Shown here: in pieces, positions 1-4,886 of the stretch
Numbering within the stretch: the stretch's first letter is position 1
How the letters are laid out: each line of letters starts with the position of its first letter
DNA from: an uncultured Spirochaetales bacterium
Lineage (GTDB): Bacteria > Spirochaetota > Spirochaetia > Sphaerochaetales > Sphaerochaetaceae
Assembly (NCBI GenBank): GCA_937902565.1
Contig: CALFMX010000332.1
Location: forward strand, 1 to 7,156
Reading direction: 5' to 3'
Length of the DNA stretch: 7,156 nt
Notes under the pieces: generated by a model
Told to the model about the DNA's origin: nothing
The model's input: only the letters and a program-made list of their open reading frames with translations
The model's database searches: none
Made by a program: the position numbers and the translations under genes

Positions 1-1120
1 GTTCGGTCTGCAGGTAGGTCACGCCCTGCTGCAGCCACTGCTTGTACGGCGCGCGGCCACGGTTGATGCGGTCCACCGCATCGGAGTCGAGCAGGTCGCC
101 GCGCTTGAGGTCGATGGCGATCATCTCGCCGGGCATCAGGACGGAGAAGATCGGGGAGAGGACATCCTCCTTCGTCGGCTCGTCGTACCCCTCGCTGGTG
201 TACTTGGCATCCTCGATCTCAAAGCAGTTGAGGATCATGTCGCTGTGGAGCGTCCCCTCCCCCTTGAGGTTGAGGAGCCACACATCGTTGACCTTGAGCT
301 TGAGCAGCTCGTCGATCTCGTGGGCGTGCAACATGTCGCCGGCGCGCAGGACCTTGCGTTGCTCCCCATCCACCTGGGCCCATACGTCCCGGTAGAGGTA
401 GCGGTTCTCAAGGCTTGCCTTGAGGTCCGCGTCATCGCCAAGCTCGGTCTGCTCACCGGTGTAGAACTGCTCAAGGATCTTCTCCCGGCTGTCGAAGCCG
501 ATGGCGCGCAACAGGAGGGTCCCGAGGATCTTCTTCTTGCGGTCGATCTTGGCAAAGATCAGATGCTTCTTGTCATCGATCTCAAACTCGAGCCACGATC
601 CCCGATAGGGGATGATCCTCGAGGAGTAGACGTCCTTGTCATCACTGAAGATCACACCAGGGGAACGGTGGATCTGGCTGACGACGACGCGCTCGGCACC
701 GTTGATGATGAAGGTGCCCCGGTCGGTCATCAGGGGGATATCACCGAAGAAGATCTCTTTTTCACGGATTTCACCGGTGGAGAACTCAAGACTGATCGTG
801 ACTTTGATGGGTACGCTGTAGGAACGACCTTTCTTCTTGCACTCCGTTTCGGAGAACTTGATATTTTCAAAATCAATGGTATACCCCTTGTATGTGAGAC
901 GCATCTCACCGTTGGGGCTGTCAATGGGGAAGGTCGATAAGAATACTTCCTCCAGACCGTACGACGGGTCGGGGGCCAAACCTTTCTTGAACCGCTCCAG
1001 CTGCAAGAATCGCTCATAGGACTCAAGCTGGACTCCGATCAGGTTTGGCAGCTCGCAAACTTGGTGCTGCTCACTGCCGATGTACGTCCGTGTTATGGAT
1101 TTGCCGTTGGCAACCATCAT
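1..1120 (-). CDS. rpoB: DNA-directed RNA polymerase beta subunit, N-terminal 373 codons (gene runs off the window)
   Basis: Beta subunit of RNA polymerase, part of the catalytic core. Translation of the minus strand from 1120 is open to the window edge (373 codons). It aligns by eye with RpoB: an early helix (LIGVQLESYERFL, residues 28-39) and the highly conserved stretch PLMTDRGTFIINGAERVVVS (129-148), followed by QIHRSPGV and RIIPYRGSWLEFE (168-180). These belong to the protrusion and lobe domains. The main rifampicin-resistance region and the catalytic part lie beyond the window. Two ATGs are in tandem at 1120 and 1117. GGAGGG at 1129-1124 is only 3 nt from the first but 6 nt from the second, so initiation at 1117 is at least as likely. 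The gene follows rplL after a 167-nt gap with two hairpins, the classic rplKAJL-rpoBC order. Function is certain; the exact start is not. Confidence 0.98.
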   Translation of the reverse strand, partial: MMVANGKSITRTYIGSEQHQVCELPNLIGVQLESYERFLQLERFKKGLAPDPSYGLEEVFLSTFPIDSPNGEMRLTYKGYTIDFENIKFSETECKKKGRSYSVPIKVTISLEFSTGEIREKEIFFGDIPLMTDRGTFIINGAERVVVSQIHRSPGVIFSDDKDVYSSRIIPYRGSWLEFEIDDKKHLIFAKIDRKKKILGTLLLRAIGFDSREKILEQFYTGEQTELGDDADLKASLENRYLYRDVWAQVDGEQRKVLRAGDMLHAHEIDELLKLKVNDVWLLNLKGEGTLHSDMILNCFEIEDAKYTSEGYDEPTKEDVLSPIFSVLMPGEMIAIDLKRGDLLDSDAVDRINRGRAPYKQWLQQGVTYLQTE

Positions 1121-1191
1121 GTACCCTCCAAAGTCAATTGAAAGACAGACAGGATCCCGCCTGGGGGGTCGGGAAACGAAAGACACAACGT

Positions 1192-1214
1192 GCCACCGGT
1201 GTTGTTCCGGTGGC
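1192..1214 (-). promoter_or_regulatory. Hairpin 2 in the rplL-rpoB gap (possible attenuator or processing site)
   Basis: A perfect 8-bp inverted repeat, GCCACCGG and CCGGTGGC, with a 7-nt loop. It lies about 75 nt upstream of rpoB in the transcribed direction. It is followed by a T-containing but interrupted stretch rather than a clean U-run, so a full intrinsic terminator is unlikely. In E. coli the rplL-rpoB gap holds a partial terminator and an RNase III site that lower rpoB expression relative to the ribosomal proteins. A similar role here is inference from position and structure. Confidence 0.6.
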
Positions 1215-1255
1215 TATCGAGATAGGGCGTTGGCCCAGTAACAAAGATCCAGGAT

Positions 1256-1278
1256 CGGGAGAGCACGAGGCTCTCCCG
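1256..1278 (-). promoter_or_regulatory. Hairpin 1 in the rplL-rpoB gap, 9 nt after the rplL stop
   Basis: A perfect 9-bp inverted repeat, CGGGAGAGC and GCTCTCCCG, with a 5-nt loop. It starts just after the rplL stop codon. No strong U-run follows (the next T cluster, TTTGTT, is more than 10 nt away), so it is better read as an attenuating, mRNA-stabilising or RNase-cleaved hairpin than as a strong terminator. It could protect the 3' end of the rplL message, which is needed in excess. That role is inferred. Confidence 0.6.
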
Positions 1279-1287
1279 TACAAGCCA

Positions 1288-1668
1288 TTAGCCAACAGCC
1301 TTGATCTCAACGGTACAGCCGATCTCCTCAAGCTTTGCCTTGAGAGCGTCTGCGTCAGCCTTGTTGATACCTTCCTTGAGCACCTGGTTGCCAGCCTCGA
1401 CCAGGTCCTTGGCCTCCTTCAGGCCCAGACCGGTGATGACACGGACTTCCTTGATCGCTGCAATCTTCTTGGCGGGATCAGCTGCCACGAGGACCACGTT
1501 GAACTCGGTCGGCTCCTCGACGGCTGCAGCCTCGGCTGCCGGGCCGGCGACAACAGCAGCAGCGGCTGCCTGGACACCGAACTTATCCTCCATCATCTTG
1601 ATGAGGTCAGCGACCTCCATGACGGACATGTTTGCGATTGACTCCAAAATCTCTTCTTTAGTAGCCAT
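1288..1668 (-). CDS. rplL: 50S ribosomal protein L7/L12 (bL12)
   Basis: L7/L12 is the mobile stalk protein of the large ribosomal subunit. It recruits and stimulates the translational GTPases and is present in several copies bound to L10. The 126-aa product has the family's architecture: an N-terminal dimerisation and L10-binding helical region (about 1-32), an Ala/Pro/Glu-rich hinge (33-54, [20 protein letters not shown]) and the globular C-terminal domain (55-126). That domain contains the hallmark [13 protein letters not shown] (79-91), the surface that contacts factors. The start is fixed by AAGGAGA at 1682-1676, 7 nt from the ATG, preceded by an A/T-rich stretch that may enhance translation. 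It follows rplJ after 67 nt and precedes rpoB. C118 near the end is a small oddity of no clear meaning. Confidence 0.99.
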   Translation of the reverse strand: MATKEEILESIANMSVMEVADLIKMMEDKFGVQAAAAAVVAGPAAEAAAVEEPTEFNVVLVAADPAKKIAAIKEVRVITGLGLKEAKDLVEAGNQVLKEGINKADADALKAKLEEIGCTVEIKAVG

Positions 1669-1695
1669 ATTATCTTCTCCTTAAAATATTATTTG

Positions 1696-1734
1696 CACAG
1701 TCGTAGCAGGTTACCACTGAAGACTAAGACTGTG
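1696..1734 (-). promoter_or_regulatory. Inverted repeat in the rplJ-rplL gap
   Basis: CACAGTC (1734-1728) and GACTGTG (1702-1696) form a 7-bp stem. An inner GUGG/CUAC helix (one G-U pair) could stack on it, making the right arm continuous and leaving a 10-nt bulge on the left. It begins 1 nt after the rplJ stop, and an A/T-rich stretch plus the rplL Shine-Dalgarno come right after it. It may decouple rplL from rplJ translation so that L12 is made in excess. The pairing is visible; the role is inference. Confidence 0.45.
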
Positions 1735-1735
1735 T

Positions 1736-2266
1736 TCAGTTCTCTTCTGCGGCACTCTCAACGGGAGCGCCACCGTTCTTCTCGACATAGGCGAGCATCG
1801 TTGCCGCCAGCTTCTGTACCGGTGCCATCATCGTGGCCATCAGGGTTGCGATGAGCTCGAGCCTGCCAGGAAGCTTGCTGAGCGCCTCGACCTCTTCAGC
1901 CGAGAAGAACTTCCCATCGATAATTCCGCCCTTGACCACCAGCGGGGCGCCCTCCTTGGCAAGGGCAAAGAGGTCCTTGGCCACGGCGTTCGCCTCATCA
2001 CCCTTGACCAGGGCAATGGCGGTCGGTCCGACCAGCTGCTCATCGGCAGTGTGATCGAGCTGGGAGAGTGCGATGCGGGCAAAGCGGTTCTTCACCACCC
2101 GGTAGGTACTATCCTTACTCATCAACGTCCGACGCAGAGTGGTAATCTGCTCGACGGTCATCCCACGGTAATCGGTGAAGATATAGCCGTTGTACTGGGA
2201 GAACTCATCCTTGAGTGCCTTGACGGACTCTTCCTTTGCAGGGGTAATGCGAGTCTTGTACTCCAT
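1736..2266 (-). CDS. rplJ: 50S ribosomal protein L10 (uL10)
   Basis: L10 anchors L12 dimers to the ribosome next to L11 on 23S rRNA and, in studied bacteria, represses its own operon as the L10-L12 complex. The 176-aa product shows the family pattern: N-terminal rRNA-binding domain with YIFTDYRGMTVEQITTLRR (28-46), VVKNRFARIAL (57-67), and GPTAIALVKGDEANAVAKDL (80-99). KLPGRLELIATLMATMMAPVQKLAATMLAYVEK (131-163) leads into the C-terminal helix that carries L12. The tail ends in an acidic run (ESAAEEN). ATG at 2266 is preceded by AAGGAG that overlaps the TAA stop of rplA, so the two are probably translationally coupled. The 12-nt gap leaves no room for the L10-leader RNA found at this place in many bacteria. 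Confidence 0.99.
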   Translation of the reverse strand: MEYKTRITPAKEESVKALKDEFSQYNGYIFTDYRGMTVEQITTLRRTLMSKDSTYRVVKNRFARIALSQLDHTADEQLVGPTAIALVKGDEANAVAKDLFALAKEGAPLVVKGGIIDGKFFSAEEVEALSKLPGRLELIATLMATMMAPVQKLAATMLAYVEKNGGAPVESAAEEN

Positions 2267-2278
2267 TGTTCTCTCTCC

Positions 2279-2968
2279 TTATACCGTTGCCGCGAAATCC
2301 TTCACGTCGACCCTGAGGCCAGGACCCATCGTGGAGGAGAGGGCGACGCTGACCAAATAGTCAGCCTTTGCATCACTGGGCTTCTTACGCATGACTTCCC
2401 TTACGACCGCCAGGGCGTTCTCACTGACAAACGCGGGGTCCATGGAGACCTTGCCAATTGCCAAGTGCACAACACTGGTCTTGTCGGAGCGGAACTCGAT
2501 ACGACCCTTGGAGAGCTCTGCGAGCGCCCCCTTGATATCCATCGTCACCGTCTGGGTCTTGGGGTTGGGCATGAGGCCACGACGACCAAGCACCGGACCG
2601 AGGCGTCCGACATCCTTCATCATATCGGGGGTGGCAACCGCCACATCAAAATCCATCCAGCCACCGCGGATCTTCTCGATCAGGTCGGTGTCACCAACGT
2701 ATGCGGCGCCAGCCTCACGGGCCTCTTCGGCCTTGTCGCCCTTGGCGAAGACAAGAATCTTCTTCTCGGCGGAGAACTGGTGGGGCAGCACGACGGTGTC
2801 ACGCACGCTCTGGCTCTTCTTCAGGGTGAGCTTGATGTGGATCTCGACGGTCTCGTCGAACTTTGCATAGGCAAGGTCCTTGACCAGCGTCGTTGCCTCA
2901 TCAAGGCTGTACAGCTTGGTACGGTCGACACCCTTTGCAGCTTCTCGATACTTCTTTCCGTGTTTCAT
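2279..2968 (-). CDS. rplA: 50S ribosomal protein L1 (uL1)
   Basis: L1 forms the mobile L1 stalk, which helps release deacylated tRNA from the E site. In E. coli it also represses the rplK-rplA operon by binding its leader RNA. The 229-aa length is normal. The two-domain fold is recognisable: domain I from both termini (EIHIKLTLKK, 43-52; KTSVVHLAIGKVSM, 163-176) and domain II (about 68-160). The L1 signature region GRLGPVLGRRGLMPNPKTQTVT spans 121-142. The ATG at 2968 comes 1 nt after the rplK stop. Its ribosome-binding site (GAGGTGGAG) lies inside the last codons of rplK, which points to tight coupling and equimolar L11 and L1. Confidence 0.99.
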   Translation of the reverse strand: MKHGKKYREAAKGVDRTKLYSLDEATTLVKDLAYAKFDETVEIHIKLTLKKSQSVRDTVVLPHQFSAEKKILVFAKGDKAEEAREAGAAYVGDTDLIEKIRGGWMDFDVAVATPDMMKDVGRLGPVLGRRGLMPNPKTQTVTMDIKGALAELSKGRIEFRSDKTSVVHLAIGKVSMDPAFVSENALAVVREVMRKKPSDAKADYLVSVALSSTMGPGLRVDVKDFAATV

Positions 2969-2969
2969 C

Positions 2970-3401
2970 TTAGCGCTCCACCTCTACACCCATGCTGCGG
3001 GCTGTTCCTGCGACGATCTTCTTGGCGGCCTCGATGTCGTTTGCATTGAGGTCCACAAGCTTGGTCTTCGCGATCTCAGTCAGCTGATCTTGGGTCAACT
3101 TGCCGACTTTCGTCTTGTTGGGGGTCCCGCTGCCGAGGCTGATTCCCAGGGCCTTCTTGATCAAGACGGCAGCCGGCGGGGTCTTCAGCACAAAGCTGAA
3201 GCTCTTGTCGGCATACACCGTGATGACAACGGGGAGGGTGAGCCCAGGCTCGTAGTTCTTCGTCTTGTCGTTGAACTCCTGGACAAATTTGGGGGCGCTG
3301 ACACCATGGGGTCCGAGCGCCGGTCCGATCGGGGGGGCCGGCGTGGCCTTCTGGGCAGGGCACTGCAATTTGATAATTGCAGAAACCTTCTTCTTTGCCA
3401 T
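2970..3401 (-). CDS. rplK: 50S ribosomal protein L11 (uL11)
   Basis: L11 binds the GTPase-associated centre of 23S rRNA, is the site of thiostrepton action with that rRNA, and in many bacteria is needed for RelA activation. The 143-aa product contains the proline-rich N-terminal switch [11 protein letters not shown] (20-30) and [14 protein letters not shown] (74-87). The rRNA-binding C-terminal domain ends in [11 protein letters not shown] (132-142), matching the family signature. The usual GQxGVNIMEF run is [10 protein letters not shown] here (30-39), a form I associate with spirochaete L11; this is recollection, not a search. The start is set by AAGGAGAG a few nt before the ATG. It is the first ribosomal-protein gene after the structured nusG-rplK leader. 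Confidence 0.99.
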   Translation of the reverse strand: MAKKKVSAIIKLQCPAQKATPAPPIGPALGPHGVSAPKFVQEFNDKTKNYEPGLTLPVVITVYADKSFSFVLKTPPAAVLIKKALGISLGSGTPNKTKVGKLTQDQLTEIAKTKLVDLNANDIEAAKKIVAGTARSMGVEVER

Positions 3402-3564
3402 GTTTCTCTCCTTACGCGGTAATCACACAAGAGACTCCGCGCTGGTCATAACGCCTGTCATACGAACAGGCTCCCACCTCACTATTGAGGGAGTAATCAC
3501 ACACAAATGGACTTGGTTGTAAAAAATCAGAAAACTCTCATGTAGCGGTCAAGTCCAAGGACTG
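3402..3564 (-). promoter_or_regulatory. Structured 163-nt leader between nusG and rplK
   Basis: Read on the minus strand this gap holds, in order: a hairpin starting in the nusG stop codon region (3568-3542), T-rich tracts (T4 at 3534-3531, T6 at 3526-3521), an 8-nt element CAAGTCCA (3515-3508) complementary to the loop of that hairpin, and one copy of the 11-mer TGTGTGATTAC (3503-3493). Then come a CUCCC/GGGAG hairpin (3493-3471), a GCCUGU/ACAGGC hairpin (3471-3453), a second copy of the 11-mer (3429-3419) and the rplK Shine-Dalgarno. Position suggests the autoregulatory leader of the L11-L1-L10-L12 unit, for example an L1 or L10 target. I could not match it to a known leader, and no clear promoter is visible in it. 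Confidence 0.5.
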
Positions 3565-4125
3565 CTACAGAATCTTTTCCACTTGGAGAAAGTCCACCTC
3601 TACCGGGGTGGAGCGGCCGAAGATCCCGACGCTCACTCGCATGCGGGCCTTCTCGAGGTTGACCTCTTCGATGACACCGGTAAAGGAGTCGAAGGGGCCC
3701 TCTATGATCCTCACCTGCTCTCCGACGGCGAAGGACTGCTTGGGCTTGAAGACCTTCTCTGCAGGCAGGTCGCCGGTCTTCTGGAAGATGTTCTTCACCT
3801 CGGCTGCACTGAGCGGCTGGGGCTTTACACGATCATTGGGAGTGACGAAGCCCGTCACTCCCTGGATCCGCTTGATATGGGAGCACCAGGTCTTCCAGCT
3901 ATTGTCGGGAAGGTCGAGCTCCACGAGGATGTATCCGGGCAAAATCTTGCGCTTCACCTCACGGCGGACCCCATCCTTGACTTCGACGACGGTCTCGAAG
4001 GGGACCTTGACGTCGGAACAGACAAGGGCGAAGTCCGTATCGGTCTCGCGCATCTTGTTGATGATCCGCTCTATTTTTTGTTCGTATCCTGAATAGGTGT
4101 GTACAACGTACCAGCCTTTTGCCAT
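3565..4125 (-). CDS. nusG: Transcription termination/antitermination factor NusG
   Basis: NusG is the universal elongation factor that binds the RNA polymerase clamp with its N-terminal NGN domain. Its KOW domain binds Rho or ribosomal protein S10. The 186-aa product opens with WYVVHTYSGYEQKIE (5-19) and includes VKRKILPGYILVEL (57-70) and IQGVTGFVTP (87-96), all typical of NGN. The KOW segment FAVGEQVRIIEGPFDSFTGVIEEVN (132-156) and FGRSTPVEVDFLQVEKI (169-185) complete it. Length is ordinary, with no sign of the inserted domain seen in some lineages. The ATG at 4125 uses an SD (TAAGGAA) that overlaps the secE stop, so secE and nusG are coupled, as in most bacteria. The stop is TAG. Confidence 0.99.
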   Translation of the reverse strand: MAKGWYVVHTYSGYEQKIERIINKMRETDTDFALVCSDVKVPFETVVEVKDGVRREVKRKILPGYILVELDLPDNSWKTWCSHIKRIQGVTGFVTPNDRVKPQPLSAAEVKNIFQKTGDLPAEKVFKPKQSFAVGEQVRIIEGPFDSFTGVIEEVNLEKARMRVSVGIFGRSTPVEVDFLQVEKIL

Positions 4126-4134
4126 ATCGATTCC

Positions 4135-4314
4135 TTACAGGATGAAGAGAACGCCCTTGAGCAACAGGAAATCAATGAGCCCAAGGAAAATGGCGACAAG
4201 GACAGTAGAGATGATAACAACCTTCGTCGAAGAGATGACAGCTTCACGGGAGGGCCAGACGACCTTCTTCAGCTCCTGGCGGGACTCCTTGAAATACTTG
4301 AATAACTTCTTCAT
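4135..4314 (-). CDS. secE: Preprotein translocase subunit SecE
   Basis: Small membrane subunit of the SecYEG protein-export channel that clamps SecY. The 59-aa protein has the short, single-span form usual outside gamma-proteobacteria. A cytoplasmic amphipathic helix contains the conserved ELKKVVWPSREAV (14-26) and is followed by one transmembrane segment (about 31-56, VVIISTVLVAIFLGLIDFLLL). ATG 4314 is chosen because AAGGAG (4325-4320) sits 5 nt upstream. A longer in-frame reading back to 4380 runs into tRNA-Trp and cannot be real. It lies directly downstream of the tRNA-Trp 3' flank and 9 nt ahead of nusG. Confidence 0.97.
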   Translation of the reverse strand: MKKLFKYFKESRQELKKVVWPSREAVISSTKVVIISTVLVAIFLGLIDFLLLKGVLFIL

Positions 4315-4336
4315 AAAGGCTCCTTGATTCATGAAA

Positions 4337-4439
4337 GATTGGGAAGCAGTCAGGCCAAGAAGGATTCGAACCCTCAACATCCGGTTTTGGAGACCAGCGC
4401 TCTACCAATTGGAGCTATTGGCCTATCTGCTTCCCAATC
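4337..4439 (-). repeat. 13-bp inverted repeat bracketing tRNA-Trp (putative precursor stalk)
   Basis: On the minus strand GATTGGGAAGCAG (4439-4427) precedes the tRNA and CTGCTTCCCAATC (4349-4337) follows it. The arms are perfectly complementary and lie 2 nt outside the acceptor stem on each side. The transcript can therefore form the 7-bp acceptor helix, a 2x2 internal loop (AU opposite GA) and a 13-bp extension. That resembles a double-stranded processing stalk, as used by RNase III on rRNA precursors. Processing by this route is inference. Confidence 0.75.
4351..4424 (-). tRNA. trnW: tRNA-Trp (anticodon CCA)
   Basis: A full cloverleaf reads on the minus strand: acceptor AGGCCAA/TTGGCCT (7 bp), D stem GCTC/GAGC, anticodon stem CTGGT/ACCGG with loop CTCCAAA (anticodon CCA at 4390-4388), T stem GAGGG/CCTTC with TTCGAAT, and discriminator G at 4351. 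CCA is not encoded (ACT follows). The gene sits inside the rpmG-secE gap and must be cut from the mRNA. The flanks on both sides form a perfect 13-bp inverted repeat (reported separately). UGG codons in all neighbouring genes depend on this tRNA. Confidence 0.97.
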
Positions 4440-4447
4440 GAAGCGTC

Positions 4448-4624
4448 TTATTTGATCTTTGCCTCGCGGTGCAAGGTATGCTTGCGCTCAAACGGGCAGT
4501 ACTTGTTCAACTCGAGCTTGCCCTGGGTGTTGCGGCGGTTCTTCTCGGTTGTGTAGTTCTTCTGTTTGCATTCGGTGCACTGCAGAGCAATCTTCTCGAC
4601 AGGACCTTTCTTATCTTTAGCCAT
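4448..4624 (-). CDS. rpmG: 50S ribosomal protein L33 (bL33)
   Basis: L33 is a small large-subunit protein near the E site. The 58-aa product contains the family core [22 protein letters not shown] (23-44) and the usual basic end [11 protein letters not shown]. Zinc-binding L33 proteins have two Cys-x2-Cys pairs. Here the first pair is present (C16-T-E-C19), but the second reads C43-P-F-E46, with Glu in place of the fourth Cys. Zinc binding is thus uncertain, or uses Glu or a nearby His. ATG 4624 is chosen because GAGGAG (4637-4632) lies 7 nt upstream; an ATG at 4630 is only 1 nt from it. It is flanked by tRNA-Thr and tRNA-Trp, a frequent arrangement for rpmG upstream of secE-nusG. Confidence 0.96.
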   Translation of the reverse strand: MAKDKKGPVEKIALQCTECKQKNYTTEKNRRNTQGKLELNKYCPFERKHTLHREAKIK

Positions 4625-4637
4625 AGTCATGCTCCTC

Positions 4638-4653
4638 GGTGGGTCTTCCCACC
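4638..4653 (-). promoter_or_regulatory. Hairpin directly touching the rpmG Shine-Dalgarno
   Basis: GGTGGG and CCCACC form a 6-bp GC-rich stem with an AAGA tetraloop on the minus strand. The hairpin ends at 4638 and the Shine-Dalgarno GAGGAG begins at 4637, so no base separates them. It could influence ribosome loading or block trimming from the tRNA-Thr side. The structure is clear; the function is unknown. Confidence 0.5.
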
Positions 4654-4686
4654 ATGCGCCCCAACATGAGAAGGGGACAAAAAAAG

Positions 4687-4759
4687 AGCCCTCGAACGGA
4701 TTCGAACCGTTGACCCCCACCTTACCATGGTGGTGCTCTGCCAACTGAGCTACAAGGGC
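4687..4759 (-). tRNA. trnT: tRNA-Thr (anticodon GGT)
   Basis: Cloverleaf on the minus strand: acceptor GCCCTTG/CGAGGGC (one T-G pair), D stem GCTC/GAGC with loop AGTTGGCA, anticodon stem CCACC/GGTGG with loop ATGGTAA (anticodon GGT at 4726-4724), T stem AACGG/CCGTT with TTCGAAT, and discriminator T at 4687. CCA is not encoded. Two nt past the 3' end is a run of seven T (4685-4679), unusual inside an operon because the GC-rich acceptor stem plus T-run could cause partial termination. It is the first gene after the promoter at 4811-4839 and would be freed from the rpmG message by tRNA end processing. Confidence 0.97.
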
Positions 4760-4810
4760 GTCAGCCACACATCGTGAATTCTCGAGTTCATACACAGACG
4801 TGCAGAAGCT

Positions 4811-4839
4811 AACTTATCAAAGCGTTCCGGTTTTGTCAA
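4811..4839 (-). promoter_or_regulatory. Promoter of the tRNA-Thr - rpmG - tRNA-Trp - secE - nusG unit
   Basis: A perfect -35 box TTGACA (4839-4834), a 17-nt spacer, and TAAGTT (4816-4811) as the -10 box. The expected start is near 4804, about 45 nt before tRNA-Thr. A T-rich tract lies upstream of the -35 and could act as an UP element. The -10 matches consensus at only three positions, so the call rests on the perfect -35, the ideal spacing and the position before a stable-RNA gene. This sigma-70 type promoter may serve the entire cluster down to rpoB. Confidence 0.7.
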
Positions 4840-4886
4840 TACAGGACAAAAAACTCTTATGACAAACTTTTCACGTCACCTACGCA

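Noticed and set aside
245..940. Plus-strand open frame of 231 codons
   Set aside because: It is exactly antisense to the conserved N-terminal part of rpoB; low-complexity acidic/leucine composition typical of a shadow frame.
1246..1256. GATCC-A-GGATC palindrome in the rplL-rpoB gap
   Set aside because: With a 1-nt centre it cannot form a hairpin, and it overlaps the foot of hairpin 1; probably chance.
1045..1641. Plus-strand open frame of 198 codons over the rplL-rpoB gap
   Set aside because: It runs through rplL on the wrong strand and across two hairpins; no Shine-Dalgarno or recognisable motif.
2051..3049. Long plus-strand open frame (332 codons) across rplA and its neighbours
   Set aside because: It is antisense to rplJ, rplA and rplK, which are certain. 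It has no homology by eye and its openness follows from the codon bias of the real genes.
4135..4380. Longer secE reading of 81 codons
   Set aside because: The extra codons overlap tRNA-Trp and its 3' stalk; the proper Shine-Dalgarno is 5 nt before the ATG at 4314.
4448..4795. Longer rpmG reading of 115 codons
   Set aside because: It would translate through the whole tRNA-Thr gene; GAGGAG and L33 homology place the start at 4624.
4840..4886. Terminator for the SPL-like gene before the tRNA-Thr promoter
   Set aside because: There is a T6 run on the minus strand but no GC-rich stem in front of it; only weak A/T pairings are visible, so read-through into the tRNA operon cannot be excluded.
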